Assembly (NCBI RefSeq): GCF_048771995.1 | Contig: NC_133033.1 | Coordinates: 5,890,501-5,954,500 of the forward strand | Reading direction: 5' to 3' | Source: Taeniopygia guttata | Lineage: Eukaryota; Chordata; Aves; Passeriformes; Estrildidae | DNA: 64,000 bases | Shown: in pieces, positions 18,867 through 31,700 of the stretch | Layout of the letters: every line of letters starts with the position of its first letter | Position numbering within the stretch: position 1 is the first letter of the stretch | The notes under the pieces: generated by a model | What the model was told of the DNA's origin: nothing | The model's database searches: none | Seen by the model: the letters and a program-made list of their open reading frames with translations, nothing else | Program-made: the position numbers and the translations under genes

Positions 18867-21312
18867 TGACCTTTCACATTGAGAAATGTCCTTGTCCCCC
18901 TGATTAAATTTTATCTTTTCATTTGTGGCGGTGCATTATCATCTAGTCCAAAGGCAGAAATGTCTGTTGTAGGAAACTGGTATGTTTGTTTAATGTGCTG
19001 GAGTGTCAATATTATATATTTCCTCATCCAATAATTTAATAATCTGAAAAAAAATATTGTAAGTGCACCTTGTGTGAATGTGAGTTACACTGAAGAATAA
19101 TAATTGTGTAGTGATGCAAATGTTATTTCTACAGAGAATGTTGCATTTTTAAATTATAAATTCCTCTATTGCAGAAAGAGTGTTTTTGTCAAGAACAGCA
19201 GGAAGCACAAAAACCAATTAGAGGGGATCTGGTCTAAGAGAAGAAAGGGGGAAATCTCTTATAAAACAAGAATAAGCTTTTTTTTAAAACATAAACCAAC
19301 CAAACAAAAAATCAATTCCCAGATATTTTGAGAATTGTTGCTATCCTCTGGACATGGACCTGTTTTTCTGTAGGATGGAGCAGAAAGTAGAGCATTTCTG
19401 TCTGACAGTGTGAGGTCCTCCAGAGTGTGAAGAGGAAGGGGATTGGGTTTTGTGTCAGGTCTCTAAACAGATGACGAACACAGGGAGGAATCAAAGCTGC
19501 TAGGCTGGGGGGAGGAGGAGGAGGCCTTGCAGCCATCCCTGTCCTTCCTTCCCTGTGCTTTGGCTGGTGCTGAGTGAAGGTGTAAGAGCCCTTCCAGGAG
19601 CTGCCCTTGCCTCCAAACTTCTCCAGCACAGCTTGCAGAGTGCTGGGGGTAATCCCCTCTCCCCAGAGTCTGACTGTCCTGCAGCCTTTCCCCTGTATCC
19701 TGTAGTTTTACCTCTCCAAGTCTGGATCTTCTCTCATCTTGCAGGATGAAGGAAAAGGGGAGTTGGCTGCTGAATGCTTAGTTGGAGGCAAAAACATGTA
19801 AGATATGGAACAGCACTGTCTCAGAGAGATAAAAATATCAGAAGCCAAAATGTGAGTGTTGGCAGGTATTTGTGCCAATATTATTAGATTCTCTTTCTGC
19901 ATTTTGTTGTTGATTTATTTTTTTAATCTTGTTCTAGATGGGTGGGGGGCTAGATTTTCTGGGTTCAGATTCAACCACAAAGTATGATTTAAGGAAAGTA
20001 CGAGTGACTAATAAAACACAACTGCAAATGAAATGTAGCAAAGACATCCTGTTATTCTGTCAACTTCTTGTGGCATCATGCTTTGAAGGGAGGCAAAATT
20101 TTTAAACTAAGTGGATATGGAGAGAAGTTGGTTGTCTTAAGGGGAAAATTCTAAAAAGCTTTTACCTTTGATCTGTGATCTCCTCTGACTGAGAGGACTT
20201 CCTGATATCAGGAACAGGAGTCGAGTGCCTGCCCACTGCCCTGTAATGTGCTGGATCATGACACCAGTGAGTGCTTTTGTAATTTCCTTCTGTTGTGTCT
20301 CAAAGTATAATAGCTCTAAGAAGAAAAGCACAAAATTCTAGACAAAAATGCAACTTTTTTGGAGTGGTTTGAGCTCATTGTGCTAAAGGCTTGATGCCTC
20401 TGTCTGTTGCTTTTGGGAATCTCTACTGTGGCACATTCTGGGTGTGTGTGATCTTGTCCTGAGAGTGTGATTTGTGCAGTGCTGGGACTGTGGCTGTTGT
20501 ATCTAAATGCCTGAAACTGCAAAATAAAGAGAAATGTACTCACTGGGTGTGGCCAGAGAGTTTGTGTCAGCTGCATTTCTTGTTTTAGGAGTCCTACACG
20601 TGTGTGGAGTAATCCTTTTAATGCTTAAAAAATCCATCAAAGTACATTGATCTTTGACAGGGCGATGGTCTTTGAACCCAGCAATCTGGAATCACTATAT
20701 AGGTGTAGTACAATGAGGAGAAGGATTATTGGCCAATAAATGCATAGTGTTGTATTTTAATTGTAGAAAGAAGCAGGTTTTCGGGCAACTTGTATAACTA
20801 GCAATAAAATAAAAAGAAAAATCCACATCAGATTTTGAGCTGTGCAGATATAACTTAGTACCTCAGTGCAAATAATGATTTATTAGCTCAGCAGCTCCCT
20901 GATAAAACAAAATGGATTCAGCAGAAGTGGAATTTCAATTATTTTCTTTCACTTACTCTTTTTCCTGTAGCAAAAAAGACATTTCCCTTTCCTACCCAAT
21001 ATATAATTTTGTTGTGTTCTGGCCAAGTCAGATTAGCATCTTTAAAGAATACAAGTGCATTCCAAGCCCTTTGAGCTAGGATGGGCAGAATTGTTTTGTC
21101 ACAGGCCAAACCAGCAAGTATCTATAGGGCAGTCTGAAGAAAGAGTTGGGAATTCTACCTTGCCTGATGATATTGCATACATGGAGAAGCTTAATAGTTT
21201 TTCCAGAAATCCTGAAGAATTTATTTCAAATAATGAATCACAGGAAACTGATACATCTCTGAATTAATATATATTTTGTGAATTGCCTAATCTTCTATTT
21301 TCTGTGAATAAA
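18867..21312 (+). other. RAB3B: RAB3B 3' UTR and intergenic region, end uncertain
   Basis: After the RAB3B stop there is no recognised coding sequence until the NRDC promoter. Candidate poly(A) signals are ATTAAA at 18903 and AATAAA at 20010, 20523, 20735, 20803 and 21307. Human RAB3B has a very long 3' UTR, so distal sites are plausible. The sequence alone cannot say which are used. Confidence 0.55.
20523..20528 (+). terminator. RAB3B: Candidate RAB3B poly(A) signal AATAAA
   Basis: A canonical AATAAA about 1.65 kb after the stop, followed within 40-60 bp by GT-rich sequence (gggtgtggcc, gagtttgtgtc) that could serve as the downstream element. It is one of several candidates. Confidence 0.4.
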
Positions 21313-22035
21313 TACAGGGAAAGCCTTTTGCCTTAAATGGCCTGCAGCCGGTTTCAGTACCAGCAGTGAGTCAGGAGTAATTGTTACTTGTATTAACTTG
21401 TAAGGGGAATGGCAGAATGTGAGACACTCATTTGTCAGGGCACGGGAAATAAGCTTACCTGCTTATTTACTGAAGGTAAACGCGAGATTTGTGATGTGGG
21501 CTTGCAGAGAGCCTTGTGTTAGCGTGGCAGCGGCCCAGGATAGCTGTGTTAATAAAGTAGCCTGGTTACAGGGTGAAAAAGGGGCAGTAGGGTGTGAAAA
21601 GAAAGAGGCGACGGCTCCTCACGAGCGGTTTGTACAAAACAGCAGCGAGCGTGCTGTGCTCAGGGAAACCCTGGGGTGGAGACGGGCCTCGGCTCCCATC
21701 TGGTGGGGAACTAAAGCCCAGTGGGCAGCCGGGCTGAGTTACCTGAGGCTCGGCCTCTGCCCCCGCGCCTTGGCTTTCAGCAGCGGGGGCTGCGGGCCGA
21801 GAGACAGCGCTCCCGCTGCCGCTCCATGGGCGCTGCAGTGTGACGGGGAACAGCATATCCAGGAACTGGGAAGTGCAGAGGCTGCCGAAGAGGCACGCAC
21901 AGCACACAAAGGGCGGTTTGTGCTCAGCAGCCGGGGCTGCGGCCTCCGCGCTGCTCGGGACACGCCGCGTTCCGCCGGCCGGGACCGGCCGCCCTCAGAA
22001 CCCGCCATGCTGCCGCCGGCTGGCCCCCAGAGCTG

Positions 22036-22076
22036 ATTGGTCCTTGCAGGCTTGAGCGACAGCCAGTCCGACCAAT
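22036..22076. promoter_or_regulatory. Paired CCAAT boxes in opposite orientation
   Basis: ATTGG at 22036-22040 (CCAAT on the minus strand) and CCAAT at 22072-22076 lie 36 bp apart, about 305-345 bp before the first NRDC ATG. This spacing is common for NF-Y sites in CpG-island promoters. Confidence 0.55.
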
Positions 22077-22380
22077 GGGTGAAGGAGTTGTGGGCAGGAG
22101 GCGGGCTTCCGCCAGCTGGTTGTTGGACTGTTCTAAGGCGAGAGCAGGGGAGCACAGCTCAGCGGCGGGCGGGCATACTCATGGAAACGTGACGGCGCAT
22201 GGAGCAGTCCCCGCAATCTGGATCCTCACTTCCGCCTTCTCCTCACCCCTCTGATTTCGCTGCCCTCTCCGCCCGATTCTTGAAAGGGGCGACATCCCCC
22301 TCTGCACTCCCCCATCGATGGTTTCCCCCACCCGCTCACGCCGGCAGCCTCGTCTCCCCCAATAGGAGCGGCGCGCAGCC

Positions 22381-22724
22381 ATGCGCATGCGCAGTCTCGC
22401 GGCCGCCCTCGCTCGGAGCGGGCGGGCGGCGGCGGCCGGGGGTCCCCGCGGGCGGGCCGTGGCCGGGGGCTGCCGGCCGGGACGGGCCGTTGTCCGGCCG
22501 CTGTGGAGCGCCGGCACCGCCGCCATGCCCGGCAGGAACAAGGCGACGTGCGGCTACGGCAGCCCGGAGCTTGCGGTGGGCCAGCAGGCCGCGGAGGGGG
22601 GCCGCGACGCCGGGGGCCGCTCGCCTCACGGGGACGAGGAGGAAGAGCGCGGGCGGGCCGGGCCCGAACACAACCTCGGTGACCCCGACATCGTCAAGTC
22701 CCCCAGCGACCCCAAGCAGTACCG
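22381..22724 (+). CDS. NRDC: NRDC exon 1 (coding part)
   Basis: Residues 1-115. Donor CG|gtgagg. The last residues (DPDIVKSPSDPKQYR) match the conserved nardilysin N-terminal region. Upstream ATGs at 22381 and 22387 give an Arg/Ala-rich leader like a mitochondrial presequence. The ATG at 22525 (MPGRNK) has the context gccgccATGc. Confidence 0.88.
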
Positions 22725-25700
22725 GTGAGGGCGGGTGCGGGAGGACGAGCCGCCGCCGGGGCAGCCCGGCCGGCCGGGGCGGTGGGCCGGGCTCTGCCCG
22801 GGGCCCCGGGAGCGGAGGCCGGGCCGGGGCCGTTGGGTCCTGCCTGCGGTAGATGGAGGCTGGCGAGCCCGCGGGTGTGCTCGCCCTGAGGGTGGCTGCC
22901 CGCTGTGTGTGCGGGCTCAGGGCGGGAGGATCGGCCCTTGTGCCAGGCTGGCCGGTGCTGGCTGCTCTCCAGGCACAGCGGTGCCCAATCCAGCCTTAGT
23001 TCGCAGCCCTCCTCTCCAAAGCGTTCAGTGCAAACTGCAGTTCAAGGATTTGCAGTTTAAGGATTTCAGAGCAGATTCCGACTTAAAAACTGTTACTCTT
23101 CATGTTTTAGATGAGCTTCTAAGTGTTAACACAAATGTATCTGTGATTTGAGGCAAAGTGCTTTTAGGCTGCCATTTTGCTTGTGTTTTTATTTCGATAT
23201 TTCTGAGTAATACCCTGAAAAGTGATGAAAAAGATCAACTTCCATGAGCACAGCCCACGGCATCCATGGCCCAGACCCAGCAAGAGACTCGGATGAGAAC
23301 TCCAGCCGAGGCTGAGCTTGTTGTATGCTGTAAGGCAGTCTGTTCTTGAAAGGACACTCTGACAACTTTATCCAGCCCTTGTTAGAGCTGTTTTTTAAAA
23401 TTGATCTTTACTTTTCATGATGTATAATCTGTGCAGCCAGTGGAGAATCTGCTGTCTGAGTCTGGAACTGAAGTTTGGATTTGCAGTGACATTGGCTGAC
23501 AGTGAGATTCCCTGCTGGCTGCCTGAAGAGGACTGTGTCCATTGGCTCAGGGAGAAGCTTGCTCCCTCCCTTCTTGCCCTACGTCCTTGTTGCTTCCTCT
23601 GGATCTCTGCCTGCTTCTCCTGATGGCATTCTTAGTCATGCTACTTTGTGGCGGGCTTGTCCTCCTGCTCTCAGCTGCTGATGCTCTCAGATTCAAAAAC
23701 TCCTGCCTTGGCTGCCTGAAGCAGCACACTGCTGGATGAAGTTTGGGAAATCCATTGAAGGCTGTCACTGTCTATTTTGAGGCTCAGCAACCTTCTCTGC
23801 GTGTGAGAATTGGAGAGAGTGTTTGCTTATAGCATAAACTAATACTAAATATTTCAGAATTCCTACTGTCCATTCTTAACAGACTTTTTCAGTTGGAAGC
23901 ACAGAGTTACATCCTTTCAGAGTGATTACCATGTGTGTCAAGTGAGCCTGACAGAGCACAGGCATTGTCCTTATGGAAGAGAAGTTCAGTGTGTCTGGAA
24001 GCAAAGCCACGCTGAACCTGTGTGATGTCCAGGTGTGATGTCCCAAACCTCCTGAGGGAGTGTCCTGGCAGGTGATGTGATGATGCTTACATATTTTCTT
24101 CTCTTCACACTTCAGTGATGTGTGCTGCAGCCCAATCACAGTGACATTAGTGTCTATGTCTGGTGACATCAGTCTTAACTTAATAGAAAATGTCTTATTT
24201 TACTCTGACGTAGATTGCAGGATGTATTTTCAGAAGTGGGTTTGCTGGGACAAAATATTTGTCATGATAAAAGTTTGCTCATTAGAGCTGTAACTGTGTA
24301 GTAATATTTACCAAAAATGTATGTTTTATTTACATTATTCATATATGGAACTTCATGGTCTTGTCATTTGTGAAATTATAGCATTTCTCTCAGTGTTTAC
24401 CATGCACTGATAGGTATTTCAATATTAACTTCTAAACAATCGTCAAAGAAAAACTTTGCATGACAGCAATCCTGGTTAAACTTATTCAGGAGATTTAAGC
24501 AGTATTTTTAAGAATTTTAATTTTATTTTATAATTTGGCCTTACTTGCATCAGTGCTGTATAGTCCTTCAAAAAAGCAATTGGACTGTGCTCGCTTCTGT
24601 TTCTACCTTATGCCATTGCATTTTTTGTACTGTATTTTGCATACCAGTGGATATTAGTTACATTTGTCCTTTTCCATTGGACTGAAACATGGAAAAAGTA
24701 AAGAACACCTATGTCAGTGGTGCCTGTGCTCTGTAGAACCTAAGCTGTTTAAATCATGCTGGAGTGAAATCCGAGCGCCTCCAACAGCAGCAGCAGTGGT
24801 GGTTCAGCCGTGTCCTTGGTGCCGGGTGCTTTCTGTCCTGTGTGCAACAGCCACCAGCCTCCAGATGAGCAATGTAAAATTAGTATAATCTGCTCCATTA
24901 GCTTAATGGGGCTCTGTGCAAAGGATCAACAAGAGCTGCTGGATACACCTGGCTGAGCAGCTTTGTGGCACATTGTTCCTCGGGAGGGGCAGCCCTGTTC
25001 TGTTCTCTGCTCTCCACCAGTGCTGGGGGCCTGGGGTTCTCCAGGAGCTGTGCTAACCTGCAGAGCAGAGTTGTGTGTGGAGGAGACAAGTGCTGGTTGT
25101 GCTGGGAGGTGCTGTCTGGGGCTTTGGCTCTCAGCTGCCCAGAGGCTGAAGCACCCACGTGTGCAGTGTGTGTTTTAGGGCATTCAGGAGTGCTGCAGCT
25201 CTGCAGTGGGACACCTGCCTGGTGGGGATGGCTCACAAACATGTTCACAGACATTCCAGCACTCTCTGTGCCTCCTGCAGTTCATCAGGGCATCCCTGCA
25301 AGTTACACAGTGTGTGCTATAGTTTGAATGAGTCAAAATGCACTTATGCTTGTGGGTAGGGCAGATTTGTCCTGCTCAGCAGTCTTGCAGCAAGGAAACT
25401 GGGTGTGTTCATGATCACGAAACCCTGGCCCAGAGTAAGCTCTGTCAGTTACCCTGGGGTGACTGGTCGTGAGTCATAACCTTAACACAACTATCAGACA
25501 TTTGTTCATTAGCTGTTTTCATAGACTGGTAGTCCAAGAGCTGCATCCACATTGCAAGGTTCTGACCTGGTACAAACTCAGGGGGTGGAGTAGATGACCT
25601 CTAAAGGCCCCTTTCAACAAACACTATTCTGTAATTCTGTGCTCTGTAACTCAGATTTTTCTGGGGGCATGGGATGTGACCATGGGTTTATTTTATTCTA

Positions 25701-28700
25701 GCTTGCTTTTTTTTTTTCTGTGTGTGTTTCTGCTGGATCAATTACCACAGGTCTCTATCACACTAGTTCATAGGGTGGATGAATTATTTTCTGGACCTAG
25801 CATTCCTTCCTTTCTGCTGCAGGTGTATTAGCCAGTGCAAGCTCCTGGCAGGGATGCTGTGGTTAATTTGAAAAATTGTGACTCTGTTCCAGATTTGATG
25901 GTAAATGAACACAGATGAGGGCTCTTGTAGTACAGAGCATTGGTGCTTGCAGTCCTCAGAGTGAAAAACTGTAGAAGGGTGCTGCACAGAGGGCTTATGG
26001 GGTTTTATTTATATATATACACACACAGACATGTTTAAAAACTTCTGTGCATGTATAAACACACATACAGAACTGTTTATTGCTTCTTGACAGGAGCCCA
26101 GGCAGTTCCCTGTGACTGGTTCTGTAGAGCCTGCAGAGGAGCTCTCTCCTTTCTAACACTTGCTGCTACATCTGCAGACCCCATTTATTATAAACTATTG
26201 ATGAAAACAAATCAAATCAAATGCTCTGGGGCCTACTTAGAAGCAACAACTAAGATCTTCATTCTGTCCTATCATCCCTCTTTCTAAAAGCCTGACAAGC
26301 CTAAAAGATGATTGAAGTTTGGGTTTGCCTGTTCTGAGTGCTAATAGCTTAAATGTTTCACAAAGAGAAGAATAAAAGCTAAAATCAGTGAGCTTGACCT
26401 TATGGGGAGAAGGGCGTCTGCTACTGCCCTGAACTGCTTCTTACTCCCAGAGCTGTTGAATACCAGAATAATGTTTTACTTTTCCTGCTGTAAAACTGCT
26501 CAGTCTTGGCTACCGAGAGATTTTCATTAGGAAATCACTCTCAAAGTATTACAGGAAATAACGAAATTTTTGCATTCTGAAAATTAAGACTTGGGAAATG
26601 AACTTATTCATTGCACAAAATTATTCTTTCAGGTATATCAGACTGCAGAATGGCTTATGTGCACTTTTGATTTCGGATTTGAATTACTTGGATGGTGCCC
26701 CAACATCTTCAGAGGAGGAGGAGGATAATGATGATGATTCTGAAGAGGGCAGTGATGAATATGATGACTCTGGAGCAGAGATCGAAGATGGCAGAGAAGA
26801 TGATGATGAGTGTGATGACGGGGATGAGAGTGAGGACAGTGATGGAGATAATGAGGATTTCAATGATTCTGATGACAGCGAATTAGAAGAGCTGGCTGAA
26901 AAGGAAGAGACAAGAAAGAGAGGTTGTTCAGAAAAGCAGGTATGTACTTTAAGCTGTAGGATGCAAAAATATATAGTGAAGTTTTCTTGAAGTCTGAAAC
27001 CTTGTGATTTGGAGTTCAGATGTGACCTTTATATTGTGCCTGTCCCAGTTGATTCATCTTGTACTTCTGTCATTTTCCTGAAGTGTTTCTTGAAACAGCT
27101 TTTACTGAGAATGTTGTATTTTCTCTAGTCTGCAGCAGCCCTCTGTGTTGCTGTTGGCAGCTTCTCTGATCCTGAAGATCTGCCTGGATTAGCACACTTC
27201 CTGGAACATAGTATGTATCTGCTCCTGTTTCATCTTCTCCAGCTTCAGTGCAAAAAAAGGGTGCTATGTAGCTCTGCATTTCTGAAGTATTTAGTATCAA
27301 TTCCTAATTTGGCTATTTGAGCATTTATTTTCATAAGCTTGTGATTTTATACAAATACTGACTTAGTAAGGAGTTCTTAATATGGGAGAAGGTGTCTCTT
27401 ACACTTTGCCAAGTGTGCATTAGCTTATATCAACTTTAGTTGTTACCCATTAAATTGAGGGGAATTATGTTACCTGTGGCTTTTTATACCAGGTTTGGAG
27501 CTAGAGACCTTTGTCTCCTGGTAAAGGGTGATGAATTAGTAATGTGGACACAGAAACCATGTGAAGTTTCTGACCAGGTGTGTCTCAAAATACTGTTCTT
27601 GCCTGGTTGAGGTCAGGCCTGCCTGGGAGGGCACTGTCAGAGGCCAACTACAGCAGTTACTGGGCAGATCACCCAGGCTGTTGGTATTCAGAAATTTCCT
27701 CTGCCTGTGAGCTGTGAGCAGAGGGGTTGCTATATCTGCAGTCAGGATTAACAGATTAATGTCATTTTGGCACTGTGATTTTTTTGTTGCAGTGGTTTTT
27801 ATGGGCAGTTTGAAGTACCCAGATGAGAACGGGTTTGATGCATTCCTGAAGAAACACGGGGGTGGTGACAATGCCTCGACAGACTGTGAGAGGACAGTGT
27901 TCCAGTTTGATGTGCAGAGGAAGTACTTCAAAGAAGCCCTGGATAGGTAACTTTGTATGAATGGTGATTAGCTGTTAATTAATGTCTGTATGTGCCTCAG
28001 GAGCTTGGGTGTAGTTGTCCAGTTCATTTTGGGGTGATCAAAGCTCTTGCTGAACTTCTATAGCTACCTACACTACAGCAGTGATACTGAATATAGGAAA
28101 GGGCTGTTTCCCTTTGGGTATGTTGCTGTTTTTTTTTGCTGTGGGATTATGTAGGACCCATGTTTAAGTCTTAACACATGCAGCTCTTGGTTTGTTTTGG
28201 CACTCTTAAACTGGTAGCATTGATGACAGGAGAAATGTTATGCAATGTGACAACTGATCAGAGGGGAAGCGCTCCCAGAATCCCAGTGACTCATGCTTTG
28301 AAATGTCTGTCTTGGTAGAGTTACTGTTTTTTTCTAAATTGTTGTTAGTTTGTTTCAGGCAGCCTCAAAGTTATGGTACAGTGTGTCTCGGAAGGAGACA
28401 TTTAACCTGGTGCAGATTATTCACTGCTGAATGTCTCTTTTGTCAGAAAGTGCTTAACTTGCTCTTTTGTGCTTTTGGAACAACAGAGCTCCACTGGTTG
28501 GCATGGTTTCCGTTAGTGAGAGGAATTTCTCATTCATAGGGGTGTAGCTGGACATTTTTGATGCCATAAAATATCTCAGGAGGAGAGTAGGCTCCACTGC
28601 AAATTTACTTTGACATGAGAGCAAGTGTTTGCACATTTTTCCATGTATAACCTAAATTTTACTTTACTAGGCCAATTTCAGCTTCCATTTGCAGATTAAT

Positions 28701-31700
28701 CCAGCTTTTTAAGATGTTTGGAAGTATGAAAGAATCAAAAAAAAAATTGCAAACTGTAAGAACAGTTTGCTTACTGCAGAGGAAAACAAATTAGGAGTTC
28801 TGTAGGACAGCTTCTCATACAAAGGAGGTAAATGAGTGCTAAGGATGAATTCTGCTCATTGAAGCACTTGTGGGTCTGAAGATATGGAAATATATCACCT
28901 TTCAGTTGTCTTCAGTGGAATGGGCCTTCTGGCCATAGAACTCCATCACAGATATATTACTTTTAACCTTTTATTGCTTTTAACCTTTTGTTTCAGCCAG
29001 TTCAGTTTTTCATTAAAAAGCCTCAGCGAACAAAACAGAACAAGTAGATTCTCTGGCAGCCTTCTGCAAAGTCTCCATGCACTGCAGATCTCTGTCTTTC
29101 CAGTGCTCTACTCTCTGAGGATACAGAAGAAATTTATTTGGATCACAATGCTGACTTTTATAGTAGATAATAAAACTGTAATGGATATAGAAACTTGTAT
29201 TTCATGACAGTTTGTTTCCTGGAGTTAGGAAGAAACTTCCCCTGTGGTTGTGTTGTTCCTGAGGAACAACTGGGGATTTCCTCTGAAGCATCTGAAGCTG
29301 GTCCCTATCAGCTCCAGATTCCAGACTAGGTGGATCCCTTGTTTCATCTGGTGTGATCATTCTTGGCATGTAAGGCAAAAAATCCTGCACACATTAGTGC
29401 CATGTCCTGCTGCATCCAACCAGTTCAGTCCCACTCTGGAGCTGGGAAGCCCTGCCCTTTGCTTTTGTCTTTAGGACATTATAGTCAAGAATGACATAGC
29501 CTGTAGTAAGTCAAGCAACTTTGTAAACAAAAATAGTAGGTGTTGGATTTAATTAGTGGGGTTTTACCCTAGTTTAATAGACACTGAAGAAAAGTATATG
29601 AATTTTTCTGTTCCATAGGTGGGCACAATTCTTTATTCACCCATTAATGATCAGGGATGCAATAGATCGAGAAGTGGAGGCTGTAGACAGTGGTAAGTAA
29701 GAGAATCTTTTCCTGTATGTTTAGCCCATCTTCTTAAAACAAAACCTACTTTGTAACACTGTTCATTGTTTCTGTGTTTAACTCCCCTTCTATGCACTTC
29801 AGTCAACTTCATGTAACTTAACAGAGAGATTAAACTCCTGAATTGAGGCTTTGTGGCTGTTAGACATCAGTGCCTTTTAGAGGAAGAAAGACTAGATGTG
29901 GTGCCAGCACTGTGAGAGTTTACCGTTGCATTTTCATTAATTGGAAATGAATAATCTGAAGTGGTTTGGCAGTAACTGGCAGGGCAGTTACACGAGCATG
30001 TGAGCAAAATGTCTTTAAGCTCCAGCACAGCCCCAGAGCTCTCTGCAGTCCTGTGCATAGTAAATACAATAAGTTGAGGCGATTTTACTTGTCTCCTTAT
30101 TCTAACACCTGAATAACTAAAAAGTCACTTCCCAGAAGGAAATTAAACCGGGTACAGAAGTGAGTGGTGTGTTGATTTTCTTATATGTGATGGATACTCC
30201 AAGACTGCCTCTGAAATGTCACTGTTTTAGGAAAAAAATAGCAGATACCCCAACTAGGTCAAATATTTATTCCAAGTAATTTTCTTTATCTGTCTTCTGA
30301 CAAGGAAAAGTGGGTGATTTTAGCTTTAAATTTAGATAAAAGTCAGTGTAAACAAGGACCTGCCTTTGAGTTAAGGTGTGGTTCTTCAACAGCTTCAGCC
30401 ATTTTACACCTTGGTGGTGCAGAACCAGTCCTTCCCTCGCAGTGACACCGTGGTAATGTGCTGCTCAGGAAATGGTGTCAGCTTGCTGTACTGGCTGCAG
30501 GAGAGCCCAGCCACAGGAGTTAGTTTACAGTTCTGCTGTACATGGTTGTTATTACCAGCAAAACAGGAATGGGAAAATGCACTTCAGGAGGGTGAATTGA
30601 TTTTGGCAGAGCCCCATATTTAGATTAGTGTAAAGTGGTTGTAAAACTGCATTTTTAGAAACTTATCTTGCTCACCCTTCAATTTCTTATTTCATTATTA
30701 GGCTAGGGTTTGTTCTGTGTGACATATGGTAGAAGCAGGTTTGTAACTGTAATCTGGCTCTTTCTGCAGGGCCTGATCCTGTATAATATTCATGGCCTTT
30801 TGTCCCCATTGAACTTTACATGAGCATTCAGACAGGACAAGTTGGTGCTTTACATGCTTTTCCTTCTTAACACTTTTTTTACTTCTCAGCAATGAGCTAC
30901 ATTTTTCCTCTTATTCATTTCCTCATTCATTCCTCTTATATTCATTACTACTAGCAAGTCTTCTTTCTTATTTCGCTACTTACTTCATATACCAAAAGAA
31001 ATTCCAGACTGCATCTGTGTGGTATGTCTTCTTTTCAGTTTGGCTGGGATTTGTGCTTTGTTTTGTGGGAACATGATGTCAAACTTTGATGCATGCCACT
31101 GCAAATTCTTATAATTAACAGAGTATCAGCTTGCAAGGCCCTCTGATGCAAACAGAAAGGAGATGTTATTTGGGAGTCTTGCCAGGCCTGGACATCCTAT
31201 GAAGAAATTCTTTTGGGGTAAGTCCTGCATTTCTGTTATAAAATGGCAATGATACTTAAGCTTTTAACCACTTAGAAGTTTGAGTGGTTAGATGCACTAA
31301 CATGAACTATCATATCACAGCAACCATTAAACTTGTTGAGAAGAGTTCAAGCAATTATCCATTTTACAGGAAAGTGGTTGGGAATAAAAGCAGCTGTCTC
31401 CTTTTTAAGATACTTTTCTTTCTGGTACTGCTTTTTGCTGATGTTATAACTGGGTGCACAAGGTGTATAATTATGGAACTTCCTCTTAACACAAACGTGG
31501 TGCTCTCTGAGTCATCTCCATCTTGTTTAAGCTTAGTTTTTTTTTGCTATTAGAATTTCCTGGAAAAATAAATTATTTCTAGTTGTATGTCTAAGGAGGC
31601 TTTTCAAAGTAAATAATTCACTGTTGAACTTCTGGGAGTTAGACCTTCACAGTCATGTGAGGGGAGCAGAATGGAGATGTGTCCTTTTCTTGGACAATCC

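Larger units (their letters stand above)
21590..22980. promoter_or_regulatory. NRDC: CpG island covering the NRDC promoter and exon 1
   Basis: G/C content and CpG frequency rise sharply from about 21,590 to 22,980 compared with the AT-rich sequence on both sides. The island contains CCAAT boxes (22036-22040 reversed, 22072-22076, 22359-22363), a TGACG half-site near 22190, an NRF1-type palindrome at 22382-22393 and several G-runs after 22410. No TATA box is evident, which suits a housekeeping CpG promoter. The transcription start cannot be placed from sequence. Confidence 0.8.

Noticed and set aside
21419-22036. 205-codon open frame in the NRDC promoter region
   Set aside because: It lies in the CpG island, where stop codons are rare, shows no known domain, and runs over promoter elements. 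No splice or start context supports it.
22199-22852. 217-codon open frame overlapping NRDC exon 1 in another frame
   Set aside because: The low-complexity Arg/Pro/Gly protein is what G/C-rich DNA gives by chance. The true frame is fixed by DPDIVKSPSDPKQYR and the exon 2 junction.
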